Origin: Renibacterium salmoninarum ATCC 33209 | GTDB taxonomy: Bacteria > Actinomycetota > Actinomycetes > Actinomycetales > Micrococcaceae | Length of the DNA stretch: 64,000 nucleotides | Assembly: GCF_000018885.1 (NCBI RefSeq) | Contig: NC_010168.1 | Location: 1,364,001 to 1,428,000 of the forward strand | Reading direction: 5' to 3' | Shown here: piece by piece, positions 9,337 through 18,096 of the stretch | Position numbering within the stretch: the first letter of the stretch is position 1 | Layout: the number at the start of each line of letters is the position of its first letter | Notes under the pieces: generated by a model | The model's database searches: none | What the model was told of the DNA's origin: nothing | The model's input: the letters and a program-made list of their open reading frames with translations, nothing else | Program-made: the position numbers and the translations under genes

Positions 9337-10311
9337 TTGCTCGCAACTTTGGTGATTGGCCTCCGCGAAGGCCTAGAGGCCGCACTAATTGTCGGCATTA
9401 TTGCGGCGTTCTTGCGGCGCAGCGGCAAAAGCCTTTTCGCTATGTGGATCGGCATTGGCATAGCGGTGGCGATCAGCCTTGGCGTCGGGGTAACCCTAGA
9501 AGTCATCTCCGCCGGACTACCGCAAGCCCAGCAAGAGGGCATGGAAACAATCATCGGCGCAGTCGCCGTCGTAATGGTTACCGCAATGATTCTCTGGATT
9601 GCAAAGAACGCCCGGTCGCTCAAGGGTTATTTGGAAGCACATGCCGCGAGTGCGCTAAAAACCGGTTCGACGGCGGCACTCGCCACCATGGCCTTTCTTG
9701 CAGTTTTGCGAGAAGGCGTCGAAACCGCAGTCTTTCTGCTGGCAGCATTCCAATCCTCGGTCGACCCGCTACTGGCTGGTGCAGGTGCTCTGATCGGTGT
9801 CCTGATTTCTATCGTCATTGGCTATGGCATCTACCGTGGCGGCGTCAAGCTCAATATGGGCCGCTTCTTCACCATCACCGGCGTCTTCCTGGTCTTAGTT
9901 GCCGCGGGTCTAGTACTCAAAGCGCTTCGTACCGCACATGAAGCAGGCTGGATCATGATCGGTCAAGATAAGACGGTCGACTTGTCCTGGCTAGCGCCAA
10001 ATGGCTCAGCACAGGCGGCATTGCTGACTGGTGTTCTTGGCATACCGGCAGATCCGCGAGTTATTGAAGTTCTAGGTTGGCTGCTCTATCTCGTTCCCAT
10101 GCTGCTTTTTGTGCTGTGGCCAGCAAAGCGCCGCATTGCGCCCGCCAAGTTGCCTGCTTTTCACCGAATCATCGCGATTAGCTTGGGTTCCGCAGCAGTA
10201 TTACTGGCCCTCATTGCCGCCATTCTGCCCACGCCGCAGAGTTCTGCAGCAGCGCTAAACGTTGTAAGTGCTCAAAATACTGTGGCTGCCAGCTGGGCTG
10301 CTGAACGGTAA
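9337..10311 (+). CDS. efeU: FTR1-family iron permease (EfeU-like)
   Basis: A seven-helix membrane protein with two REGxE motifs (REGLEAAL near residue 10 and REGVETAV near residue 125), the iron-translocating signature of FTR1/EfeU. The TTG at 9337 gives MLATLVIGLREGLE. GAGAG lies just upstream. The frame stops at 10311 while a second frame with an extracytoplasmic-looking domain begins at 10268. The two may be one gene split by a frameshift between 10268 and 10311, or two overlapping genes. EfeO and EfeB, normally downstream, are not in the window: IS copy 2 follows instead. The permease part itself appears whole, but the uptake system is probably incomplete here. Confidence 0.82.
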   Translation: MLATLVIGLREGLEAALIVGIIAAFLRRSGKSLFAMWIGIGIAVAISLGVGVTLEVISAGLPQAQQEGMETIIGAVAVVMVTAMILWIAKNARSLKGYLEAHAASALKTGSTAALATMAFLAVLREGVETAVFLLAAFQSSVDPLLAGAGALIGVLISIVIGYGIYRGGVKLNMGRFFTITGVFLVLVAAGLVLKALRTAHEAGWIMIGQDKTVDLSWLAPNGSAQAALLTGVLGIPADPRVIEVLGWLLYLVPMLLFVLWPAKRRIAPAKLPAFHRIIAISLGSAAVLLALIAAILPTPQSSAAALNVVSAQNTVAASWAAER

Positions 10312-10966
10312 AACACTTTCCTTCACCAGCCCAGCTGGCAGCCGAACCGATTTCCAGCTAGCTGACCAACCACAAGAGCTCGGTGAGCACCTTGGCGTCG
10401 CCGCGCAGCGATTCAGCTTGCAGCTACCCACGGAAGCAAATCAACCAGCAAACCTGAGCCTCAAAGACCTCATTGCGCTAAATGCTGGCCGGTTACCTGT
10501 TGGTATTTCCACTCAAAGTAATCCAGGACCATTTCAGGCTCATTGGATCAACAAAAACGGGCTGACTGTATGGCTTGCAAACGGAAAATTACTTGACGCC
10601 TCTCGCGAGTCTGATGCCGCTGTAACGCTCAGCGACGGCGGTCTCAGCACGGCCAGAACTGTGGCCTTCTCCCAGACAAGGGATAACTGGCAGATAGACC
10701 CTTCAGAAGCAGCTTCGGCCGCAACCGCAGCCGGATCTGCTCAGGGCTCGCAACAGGAAAGACAGCTCTGGGGAGTTTGGTTACCAGTACTTTTTGCCGC
10801 GGGTGCGCTTAGCTTCCTGGGCCTCTCTTTCCGACGTCGTCGTCAGCTTGCCGCACTGGAACCTGCACCGGCTTCAAACACCCCGGTCCTAGAAACCAAG
10901 CTGCTCGTCGAAATAGCTTTCGCAATTATTTCCTCGATTCCTCGCTCCGCATTGAAAGGCTCACTA
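10268..10966 (+). pseudogene. C-terminal extracytoplasmic/membrane-anchored portion adjoining efeU, truncated by IS copy 2
   Basis: About 233 codons, beginning in the end of efeU in the +1 frame and with no convincing ribosome binding site at its GTG (10268). It encodes a soluble region (LNAGRLPVGIS, LTVWLANGKLLDASRE) and then one hydrophobic segment (LWGVWLPVLFAAGALSFLGL) followed by an Arg-rich tail (FRRRRQ). This is the layout of a domain facing outside plus a C-terminal anchor, as in extended EfeU proteins. The frame ends on the TGA formed by the first three bases of the IS, so the natural end is unknown. I do not recognise a named domain. Frameshifted extension of efeU is my first reading, separate overlapping gene the second. 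Confidence 0.55.
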
Positions 10967-11016
10967 TGAATCGCCCCGGTGTGTCCGGAGACTTTCTTGT
11001 TTGAGAGGATCAGGAC

Positions 11017-11382
11017 ATGGCAGGGAAAACTACGACACGGTATCCGCAGGAGTTGAAGGATCATACGGTGCGCATGGTGGCGGAGATGGAGGGTGCGTCT
11101 TCGGAGTGGGCGGCGATGCAAAAAGTTGCCCAGCTTTTGGGTGTGGGTGTGCCGGAAACGGTGCGTAAATGGGTCCGGCAAGCCGAGATCGATGTTGGTA
11201 CTAGAACTGGAACAACGAGCACGGAATCGGCCGAGCTGAAACGGTTACGGCGTGAGAACGCTGAGCTGAAACGGGCGAACGCGATCCTTCGGAGTGCTTC
11301 AGCTTTTGTCGCGGTCGAACTCGACCGCCACAACACTGATCGTGAAATACATCAAGGACCATGCCGGTCACCGCGAGAATAA
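11017..11382 (+). CDS. IS3-family transposase OrfA, IS copy 2
   Basis: HTH_Tnp_1-type N-terminus and leucine-zipper region as in copy 1. The usual slippery run is interrupted in this copy (gct ttt gtc instead of gct ttt ttc), which should lower -1 frameshifting. Near 11323-11330 one base appears to be missing relative to IS6110 (GACCGCCA for GACCGGCCA). This lengthens OrfA and puts the N-terminal segment of OrfB (residues like IVKYIKDHAGHRE and GLRWGVESICQVL) into a third frame. Confidence 0.83.
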   Translation: MAGKTTTRYPQELKDHTVRMVAEMEGASSEWAAMQKVAQLLGVGVPETVRKWVRQAEIDVGTRTGTTSTESAELKRLRRENAELKRANAILRSASAFVAVELDRHNTDREIHQGPCRSPRE

Positions 11383-11391
11383 TGGATTGCG

Positions 11392-12282
11392 GTGGGGTGT
11401 CGAGTCGATCTGCCAGGTGCTTACTGGGACGGGGTGAAGACCACCCCGTCCACGTACTACGAATGGGTGGATAAAACACGATCTCACCGAGAACAACGTG
11501 ATGAGGTGCTCAAGCCCGTGATCCAGAAGGTGTATGCCGCTAATTACGGGGTTTACGGCACCAGGAAAGTCTGGTTGGCGATGAACCGTGAAGGTGTGCC
11601 GGTGGCCAGGTGCACGGTAGAACGGCTCATGGGGTTACTTGGCATACAGGGTGCGGTCCGTGGCAAGGTCAAACGCACCACGATCAAAGACTCGAAGGCG
11701 GCCCGAGCGAAGGACTTGGTCCGCCGTGATTTCACACCAACGGCACCGGATCGGCTATGGGTAGATGATTTCACCTATGTTTCGACCTGGTCGGGGTGGG
11801 TCTATGTTGCCTTCGTGATCGATGCTTACTCTCGGAGGATCCTGGGCTGGTCAGCGAGTGCTTCTATGAACACCGTGCTAGTGCTCAACGCAGTTAATCA
11901 GGCAATCTGGAGTCGTGAACGGGCCGGGGCTGAGATTTCCGGGGTGATTCATCATCACGATGCCGGGGCTCAATACGCCTCCTTGGCCTTCACCGAACGC
12001 CTGGCCCAGGCCGGTATCCGCCCCTCGATCGGTTCTGTGGGTGATAGTTACGACAACGTCTTGGCGGAAACCATCAACGGGCTTTATAAGACCGAGCTGA
12101 TCAAACCCGGCAAGCCCTGGCGGACTCTAGAAGAAGTCGAAATCGGCACCGCTGAATGGGTCGATTGGTACAACCACCGAAGGCTCTACCAGTACTGCGG
12201 AGACATCCCACCAGTAGAGCTAGAAAACCACTACTACAATCACTACCAGAGCACGGCAGCCGCCGACAGGCTCATCGTCTGA
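11392..12282 (+). CDS. IS3-family transposase OrfB, IS copy 2
   Basis: DDE residues Asp126, Asp190 and Glu226 are all present. The conserved OrfB N-terminal segment is encoded at about 11333-11434 in another frame that stops at a TGA (11435-11437). One extra G in the run at 11431-11434 would join it to the KTTPSTYYEW part. The GTG at 11392 is therefore a nominal start. Whether this shorter protein transposes is unknown. Confidence 0.82.
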   Translation: MGCRVDLPGAYWDGVKTTPSTYYEWVDKTRSHREQRDEVLKPVIQKVYAANYGVYGTRKVWLAMNREGVPVARCTVERLMGLLGIQGAVRGKVKRTTIKDSKAARAKDLVRRDFTPTAPDRLWVDDFTYVSTWSGWVYVAFVIDAYSRRILGWSASASMNTVLVLNAVNQAIWSRERAGAEISGVIHHHDAGAQYASLAFTERLAQAGIRPSIGSVGDSYDNVLAETINGLYKTELIKPGKPWRTLEEVEIGTAEWVDWYNHRRLYQYCGDIPPVELENHYYNHYQSTAAADRLIV

Positions 12283-12332
12283 GAAACCCTCCGGACACAC
12301 CGGGGCGATTCATTCAGCGTAGAATCAAAATC

Positions 12333-13070
12333 ATGCCCAGGAACGATGGACGCCGGATCCTTGTGATCACGCCGGCGTGGAACGAAGGCGAGACTGTCGG
12401 TCACACGGTCACCGAAATATATTCCATAGACAAGGGATATGACGTCCTGGTGGTCGACGACGGCTCCAAAGACAACACCGCAATAGCTGCCGAAGCCGCC
12501 GGTGCCATGGTCTTGAAACTTCCGTTCAATATGGGAGTCGGCGGTGCCATGCGCGCTGGATTCAAATTTGCTCAGCGGTTTAACTACGACGCTGCCATCC
12601 AGGTTGATGCTGACGGCCAACATAATCCACGAGATATTGAAGCAGTGATCTCTGGACTAGATTCGGCTGATATTTCGATTGGTGCCCGTTTCGCGGACAA
12701 AGGCGACTACAAAGTGTCCGGCCCTAGGCAATGGGCCATGATTTTCCTAGCGAAAGTCATTTCGAGTATCGCCAGAACTCGACTGACAGATGTCACTTCA
12801 GGGTTCCGGGCAGCCAACCGGCGGGCGATAGCGCAATATATTGATCATTATCCGGCTGAATACCTAGGCGACACCATTGACTCCCTCGTGGTCGCGATCA
12901 AGTCCGGTTGCAGAGTCACTCAAGTTAGCGTGGCTATGCGTCCGCGTCAGGGCGGGACGCCGAGCCACAATCCTGTGAAATCGGCAATCTATCTTTTGCG
13001 CTCCATCTTTGCTTTGCTGTTTGCAGTGACGCGTAGTAAATCGAAGCCAGTAATTCAGGAAGGTGCTTAG
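12333..13070 (+). CDS. Family 2 glycosyltransferase (dolichyl/polyprenyl-phosphate sugar synthase-like)
   Basis: The GT-A fold start ILVITPAWNEGETVGHTVTEI is followed by VLVVDDGSKDNT and then AIQVDADGQHNP, which contains the DxD-type metal site. These are hallmarks of DPM1-like enzymes that move a sugar from a nucleotide donor onto a polyprenyl phosphate or glycan. A C-terminal hydrophobic segment (IYLLRSIFALLFAV) may anchor it to the membrane. The ATG at 12333 is 20 bp after the IS end, so the native promoter and probably the Shine-Dalgarno sequence were displaced. The next gene (DUF2304) starts 2 nt after its stop, and this GT2-DUF2304 pair recurs in actinobacteria. Confidence 0.87.
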   Translation: MPRNDGRRILVITPAWNEGETVGHTVTEIYSIDKGYDVLVVDDGSKDNTAIAAEAAGAMVLKLPFNMGVGGAMRAGFKFAQRFNYDAAIQVDADGQHNPRDIEAVISGLDSADISIGARFADKGDYKVSGPRQWAMIFLAKVISSIARTRLTDVTSGFRAANRRAIAQYIDHYPAEYLGDTIDSLVVAIKSGCRVTQVSVAMRPRQGGTPSHNPVKSAIYLLRSIFALLFAVTRSKSKPVIQEGA

Positions 13071-13071
13071 C

Positions 13072-13473
13072 ATGGGTAGCACGGTTACCGCGTTCATCTT
13101 CGCTCTCATCGTGGTCTGTATCATTCTCGACCTGGTGCGTAGAAAGGTCTTTAAGGAGAAATATGCCGCTCTCTGGCTTGTCATTGGCCTTGGTGCCATG
13201 GTGCTCGCAGGCTGGCCTGGCCTTTTGGGAGCCGTTAGTAGTTTCCTAGGCGTCCAAGTTGCTTCAAACCTCTTATTCGGCCTATGTATTTTGCTCCTTT
13301 TGGGCGTCTGTCTGCATCTTTCATGGGAAATGTCCGTTATCGAAGAAGAGACGCGAACTTTGGCAGAGGAAGTTGCCATTCTTCGACATCAAGTGGCCGC
13401 ACTGGTCAAGGACGCCGAAGTGAAGTCACAATCCAGTTCAGATGAAGACTCAACGGGTGGAGACCGCCACTAG
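13072..13473 (+). CDS. DUF2304 family small membrane protein
   Basis: 133 residues from the ATG at 13072: three hydrophobic helices (TVTAFIFALIVVCIILDLV, ALWLVIGLGAMVLAGWPGLL, LLFGLCILLLLGVCLHLSW) and a charged coiled-coil tail (IEEETRTLAEEVAILRHQVAAL). This is the DUF2304 architecture, found beside GT2 glycosyltransferases of cell-surface polysaccharide loci. It is probably a membrane partner of the preceding transferase. Confidence 0.85.
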   Translation: MGSTVTAFIFALIVVCIILDLVRRKVFKEKYAALWLVIGLGAMVLAGWPGLLGAVSSFLGVQVASNLLFGLCILLLLGVCLHLSWEMSVIEEETRTLAEEVAILRHQVAALVKDAEVKSQSSSDEDSTGGDRH

Positions 13474-13855
13474 ATCCGTGAAGGATGTCGTCGCCAAAGC
13501 CTGATCGTGCGTATGCTCTAGCCTTAGTGCTAGGCGCAGCCAACATTTGGCTCCGACTAAAGTCAAGGTAATTCGCAGCTGCGCCCGGTGCAAATTTGGG
13601 CATAGCGACGCTGCACTCAATTGTTGATGACTCAAAACAATGCTGCCGTTGTTGGTCAATGGTAGCTAAGAGACGCCTTATCGTGATTTGTACACGTGTC
13701 CCGGAGAAACCGGCCTATTGAACGGACTGCCCTCATAGCGCGGAGGGTCCATTGCGAAATTGCAAAGGCTTTTCGGCAACTTCCACTCGCCTGAGCAAGT
13801 GAAGCCACTCGAAAAGTCAATTCTCAATGAGGAAATCACCAGGTCTAACCATATT
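13474..13855. other. Gene-poor gap with possible gene remnants
   Basis: This 380-bp gap between the plus-strand DUF2304 gene and the minus-strand wecB end has no convincing gene. A 28-codon frame at 13485-13571 (MSSPKPDRAYALALVLGAAN...) looks like the start of a membrane protein that stops early. A second open stretch at about 13754-13880 reads LQRLFGNFHSPEQVKPLEKS. Both could be debris of lost polysaccharide genes. I see no terminator hairpin of note. Confidence 0.4.
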
Positions 13856-15007
13856 TCAGATGTTCTTTCGGAGATATATTCCTGCACGTCTGTGATGAGT
13901 GTGAGCTGTCGAGCGAATGAAATTCACGGTTCGTCGAGACGTATCGCTAATTTGATAATCGGTGGGGATCGTCGGACGCCCCAAATCGGCGTATTGCGAG
14001 AGCACGATATCGATCGAATCAACGATCGCGTCAGCATTAACTCCGGTCGTGATAATGGCTCCGGTGTCCAACGACTCTGGCCGTTCGATAGCATCTCGTA
14101 AGGTCACTGCTGGGAAGCCCAATAGCGAAGACTCCTCGCTAATCGTGCCGCTATCCGAAAGGACTAGCTTCGCTTCTTGCTGTAATTTCACGTAGTCATT
14201 GAAGCCAAATGGTGGATGGAAAATCAGGCCCGCTTTTAGCTCCTCAGGCTGCTCTTCTAAACGTTTGCGGGTGCGAGGATGAGTCGAGATTAGGACAGGA
14301 ACGTCGTACTCGGATTGGATCGCTTGCAATGCTTTGAGGATTTCAGTGAGTCGCTCCGGGCTGTCTACGTTCTCTTCACGGTGAACACTGACCATGAAAT
14401 ATTGGCCCGAAGTAAGACCCTGAGCCGCCAAAACTTGGCTCGACTCAATTGCCTTAGCGTTGCCTGCAAGCACCTCCTTCATAGGAGAACCTGTCAAGAG
14501 AATTCGAGCGGGCTGTAGACCCTCGGAAAGCAGGTTTCTACGAGCGTGTTCCGTGTAAACCAAGTTATAGTCAGCTACGTGGTCAACGAGACGTCGATTC
14601 GTCTCCTCTGGCACGTTTTCGTCGAAACAACGATTTCCGGCTTCCATGTGATAAACCGGAACGCGAAGCCGCTTAGCTATCAATGCTGAGATACAAGAGT
14701 TAGTGTCCCCCAGAACAAGCATTGCGTCCGGCTTTTCCTGAATCAAAACTTCCTCAGTCTTAGCAAGAATTGATCCGAGAACCGCACCCAAGCTCGAAGT
14801 ATCAGCTTGCAAGAAATGGTCAGGCCGACGTAGCCCGAGATCTTCGAAAAAGACCTCGTTCAACTCGTAGTCATAGTTCTGCCCGGTGTGGACCAAAATA
14901 TGATTTGTATCTTTTTCGAGCTGTCGGATGGTTGCAGCCAACCGAATTATTTCGGGCCTCGTTCCGACAACTGTCATCACTTTGAGCTTGCGGTCGGTCG
15001 CGGTCAT
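13856..15007 (-). CDS. wecB: UDP-N-acetylglucosamine 2-epimerase (WecB/CapG type)
   Basis: 383 residues with the epimerase hallmarks: VVGTRPEIIRLAA at the N-terminus, HTGQNYDYELNEVFFEDL, VLGDTNSC, YHMEAGNRCFDENVPEETNR and STHPRTRKRLE. It interconverts UDP-GlcNAc and UDP-ManNAc or, in the staphylococcal capsule pathway, is CapG, which epimerises the CapF product to UDP-N-acetyl-L-fucosamine. Because capF lies directly upstream and overlaps it by 4 bp (ATGA), the CapG role is the better inference. The C-terminal ~20 residues (HTHHRRAGIYLRKNI) look unlike the family and could be altered. Last gene of the minus-strand operon. Confidence 0.9.
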   Translation of the reverse strand: MTATDRKLKVMTVVGTRPEIIRLAATIRQLEKDTNHILVHTGQNYDYELNEVFFEDLGLRRPDHFLQADTSSLGAVLGSILAKTEEVLIQEKPDAMLVLGDTNSCISALIAKRLRVPVYHMEAGNRCFDENVPEETNRRLVDHVADYNLVYTEHARRNLLSEGLQPARILLTGSPMKEVLAGNAKAIESSQVLAAQGLTSGQYFMVSVHREENVDSPERLTEILKALQAIQSEYDVPVLISTHPRTRKRLEEQPEELKAGLIFHPPFGFNDYVKLQQEAKLVLSDSGTISEESSLLGFPAVTLRDAIERPESLDTGAIITTGVNADAIVDSIDIVLSQYADLGRPTIPTDYQISDTSRRTVNFIRSTAHTHHRRAGIYLRKNI

Positions 15008-16098
15008 ACTTCCTCCGGGAAAGTGTCGGGAGAGGAGGGATCATAAATTTCGCTGATCCAAAACATCGTATAAAGCATATCTGATCCAACGTTGGTGATT
15101 TTGTGTGACCACATTGTTGGCATGTCTATGGCAACAGGCTGATCCCCATTCACCCGGTAAGTCACAACCTCATCAGAGAACAACTTACGCATCGCGATTT
15201 CTGCAGAACCCGCCAGGACCGTGAATCGCTCTATTTTTCTGCGATGATAGTGCTGCCCACGAGTGATGCCGGGAACCGTCGTGGAAAAGGAGGACTGGCC
15301 TTGTCCGTGTTCACTTCGCACAACTTCAAAAAAGGCTCCGCGCGAGTCCTCTTTCCGATCCAGCTGAATTGGTAGCTTATCTCCCACTAGGAACGAGCGA
15401 TAGGTGTTGAATAAATTGCGATCAAAACGATCCGCAATTGCTGGTACAGTTCCCCGCGAGTAAGTCGCCGCGATTTCAGCAAGCGCACTCGCCAGCTCCG
15501 ACACAGATCTTTGGGCTACTAACTCAGACATTGCGGAAACCGGTACCTGGCCTATTAGCACCTCTGCGGCATCCTGTGCGTGCAACAGGTCAAGCACCCG
15601 ATCTTCGGTGACTTCAGGATGCCTGCCGTCTACCAACATCTGGCAAAACGTTGCCACCACTGAGTTATAGAAAGGTCTTCCGTGCTCACCGAAAAGGTTT
15701 GGGAGCAGTACATCGACAAAGTCAATTCCTAATTCCTCAGCTGCCACACGGAGAATTCGGCCAGCTTCTGCCTTTGCTTCACCGTAAACAGATCCATTTC
15801 CGGCTTGAATCGAATTGGCAAAGACCAACCGCTTCGGCTTGGAAGTGGTGATCTTCAGCGCGCTCACGAGTTGCTGCGCAAACTTCACGTTGCCTTCGAG
15901 AATTTCATGATCTGAACCGCGGTTAACTCCGGCTATGTGAATCACGCTTTCGACGTCGTCCATTGCAATTGCCGCGGCCGAAATCTCGAACTCAGCACCG
16001 ATCTCAATCCGGCGACTCGTCGAGCCCACACTATGAGCCAAGGCTCGAGTGTGCCAACCCAAAAAACCATTTGATCCAGTCAGAGCAATAGTGTTCAT
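15004..16098 (-). CDS. capF: CapF-type bifunctional enzyme: SDR reductase plus cupin (UDP-FucNAc pathway)
   Basis: The N-terminal SDR has the NAD(P) motif TGSNGFLGWH at residues 6-15; the C-terminal half is a cupin (TRGQHYHRRKIERFTVLAGSAEI, with clustered His). This combination is specific to CapF, which acts between CapE and CapG in synthesis of UDP-N-acetyl-L-fucosamine from UDP-GlcNAc. I chose the ATG at 16098 (MNTIALTGS) because GGAGGG lies 7 nt upstream; the in-frame ATGs at 16104 and 16113 fall beside or inside that site. No CapE homologue is in the window, so the first enzyme must be elsewhere. N-acetylfucosamine is a reported sugar of the Renibacterium cell-wall polysaccharide. Confidence 0.92.
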   Translation of the reverse strand: MNTIALTGSNGFLGWHTRALAHSVGSTSRRIEIGAEFEISAAAIAMDDVESVIHIAGVNRGSDHEILEGNVKFAQQLVSALKITTSKPKRLVFANSIQAGNGSVYGEAKAEAGRILRVAAEELGIDFVDVLLPNLFGEHGRPFYNSVVATFCQMLVDGRHPEVTEDRVLDLLHAQDAAEVLIGQVPVSAMSELVAQRSVSELASALAEIAATYSRGTVPAIADRFDRNLFNTYRSFLVGDKLPIQLDRKEDSRGAFFEVVRSEHGQGQSSFSTTVPGITRGQHYHRRKIERFTVLAGSAEIAMRKLFSDEVVTYRVNGDQPVAIDMPTMWSHKITNVGSDMLYTMFWISEIYDPSSPDTFPEEV

Positions 16099-16116
16099 GA
16101 GCATTCCCTCCATTCT

Positions 16117-18096
16117 CTAACAGGCAGAAATCTTATAGAGCTTGGCGTCTCCTTGAGAGTCGACCAGAGTAGCAACTCCGCTCGCCACGAGGTCATCGAG
16201 CCCTTTGTATCCGTTGTCTCCGCCGTGAACTTCACGATGTCCAAAATCTAGAACATAAGCGACTTTCAATTCTCTGACAGCAGGGCAAACATCTGCGTCA
16301 ATCTTGGCGTCCTTTAGATGATCGTAAATTTCCGGAGCACCGTTCGGAATTGTACTGAGGATATGGAGCTGGAGCGTCTTCCGATCGGCGAATGCGTAAG
16401 CAAGCGCGCTACCGTTCCATGGATTTCCGGCCAACACTGCATCTTTCGGCACATTTTTATCTAGGCGCTCGATCAGAGCCATCTCGTCGGAAGAAACTAG
16501 TGGCGACTGGGGCGACAGCTGATAGCCCGGGACTGCTGCGAGTGACGCTTCTCGCAAGTTCTCCCTTTGAGTCCCCCAGATTAAGCCCCCTAACAAGACC
16601 ACGGATACCAAGATGAATGAAATCGCGCGCGGCCATACTATTGTCTCCGCACGCCGTCCTTGGTTATTACATGCCGCCCAGAACCCAAGGATTCTTGCCT
16701 TGCAGAAATCCCAAATCCGAATCGCTCCGATGGTTGCAATCGGCAAAATTACCAACGGAAGCAGAGACGCAAGCCTGGGGGGGTCATTATACCAGAGGCC
16801 AGTGAAAAAGGTTCGAACCTGTCCGAACGGGAAAGAGGCGACAATGACAAACAACGCCCCGATGACCAGGTACATCCCGAGTAGCCAAAATTGACGACGG
16901 TGCAGGACCAGGCTGAAGATGCCAAGTACCGCCAATATCATAATGATCCAGGAAACCGGCCGATTGATGCCGGCGCTCGCAATCACTTCACCGATCGCAC
17001 GAGCACTGGATTCAACCGGTGGCCAGAATGCAGCAATTTCTGGAGGTCGGACGTTCTTCCATAGATGATAGGCGACCAAAGCACCGACGACTAACGCGAT
17101 AATCAAGACAATCAACATCAGCCAGTTTGACCTTAGCTCTCGAAGCCGGGGCCGAACTGCCTTGCCCCAGAGAACTAGCCATGCGGGAATCGACAAGGCC
17201 AAAAGTACCATCAGGCTGCTTGGATGCGAAAGAGCAATTCCAGGCAACACGGCGATGAATAGTAGCCAGGTAATGAGCTTAGGTACATCGCGATCCTTTG
17301 CCAGGCCCAGAGCTTGAATCATCAATCCCAAGGCGGCCGGTAGCAGCGCGTTGCCCAAGAAATTTGGATATAGCACTCCGAAGTCGAGAAGCAAGATCGG
17401 AAATGCGCCGAATCCAGCGGATAAAACTCCCGCAGCTAGACTGACGGCCGGGCGCCGACCAAGCGTCTGATGGGCAAGGAACATGCAGCCTAACGGCCAA
17501 ACGACGGCACCCACGATAATGTTCGTCAAGTTCACTGACGCCGGAATGCTTCCGCCAAAAATGCCAACGCTCAGCGATACCAAATCATGCCAAGCCGAGG
17601 GATAAAATCCTCCCCCAGTCATCCCACTGACATCCATCGACGAACCCGAGCCGGTGTCTAGAATGTATCGAATCGCATTGAGGTGGAAAACATTATCGAA
17701 AGTCTGGGAAAAGGAATCAGGCTTGCCGAAAACGAATACTAAGCGACGAGCAATCAAAATTGTTGCGATGGCTAAGGCCAGCACATGAAGCACACCTTTT
17801 TTCCAATGCCAAGGTACTGCACGGCTTGGCTCTGAGCGCTTTTTGAGGAAGAACACTACGAAAAGAGCCGCCAAAGCTATCAGTACGGCGAGACCGATGA
17901 CTGGCAACGGTGACCATTTCAAACCCGTAAAAGGGGCTAGAATCGCGGCAACTGAGATTAGTGTGACACTTATAAGCGGCGAAATGGCAAAGAGCGCCAT
18001 TCCTCGTAACCTGCATGCCAAACCAACAAGCAGTCCAGGCAGAAAAATCACCGCTGAAACCACTATCGCTAGTGGAACGGTTGACCACCAAGTCAC
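16117..18096 (-). CDS. Large polytopic membrane protein (DUF6541-like), surface polysaccharide locus
   Basis: 659 residues with roughly 13-15 hydrophobic helices through residue ~530 and a C-terminal extracytoplasmic domain (LDKNVPKDAVLAGNPWNGSALAYAF). This layout resembles GT-C type glycosyltransferases and the actinobacterial DUF6541 family. Its role is probably lipid-linked sugar transfer or polymer modification outside the membrane, inferred from topology and location. It starts with GTG at 18096, overlapping the acyltransferase stop by 4 bp (GTGA). capF begins 18 nt after its stop. Confidence 0.78.
   Translation of the reverse strand: MTWWSTVPLAIVVSAVIFLPGLLVGLACRLRGMALFAISPLISVTLISVAAILAPFTGLKWSPLPVIGLAVLIALAALFVVFFLKKRSEPSRAVPWHWKKGVLHVLALAIATILIARRLVFVFGKPDSFSQTFDNVFHLNAIRYILDTGSGSSMDVSGMTGGGFYPSAWHDLVSLSVGIFGGSIPASVNLTNIIVGAVVWPLGCMFLAHQTLGRRPAVSLAAGVLSAGFGAFPILLLDFGVLYPNFLGNALLPAALGLMIQALGLAKDRDVPKLITWLLFIAVLPGIALSHPSSLMVLLALSIPAWLVLWGKAVRPRLRELRSNWLMLIVLIIALVVGALVAYHLWKNVRPPEIAAFWPPVESSARAIGEVIASAGINRPVSWIIMILAVLGIFSLVLHRRQFWLLGMYLVIGALFVIVASFPFGQVRTFFTGLWYNDPPRLASLLPLVILPIATIGAIRIWDFCKARILGFWAACNNQGRRAETIVWPRAISFILVSVVLLGGLIWGTQRENLREASLAAVPGYQLSPQSPLVSSDEMALIERLDKNVPKDAVLAGNPWNGSALAYAFADRKTLQLHILSTIPNGAPEIYDHLKDAKIDADVCPAVRELKVAYVLDFGHREVHGGDNGYKGLDDLVASGVATLVDSQGDAKLYKISAC

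Larger units (their letters stand above)
10967..12312 (+). mobile_element. IS3-family element, IS6110/IS994-like, copy 2 (1346 bp)
   Basis: Same inverted repeats and length as copy 1, opposite orientation. The flanks are cta (left) and ttc (right), with no target duplication. It separates the efeU region from the polysaccharide locus. Differences from the other copies: DHTVRM in OrfA, the T6 run changed to TTTTG (Phe-Val), and WVDW near the OrfB end. Confidence 0.96.

Noticed and set aside
16808..16822. tRNA-like T-loop sequence gttcgaacc
   Set aside because: It lies inside the membrane-protein coding region and no acceptor stem or anticodon arm surrounds it.
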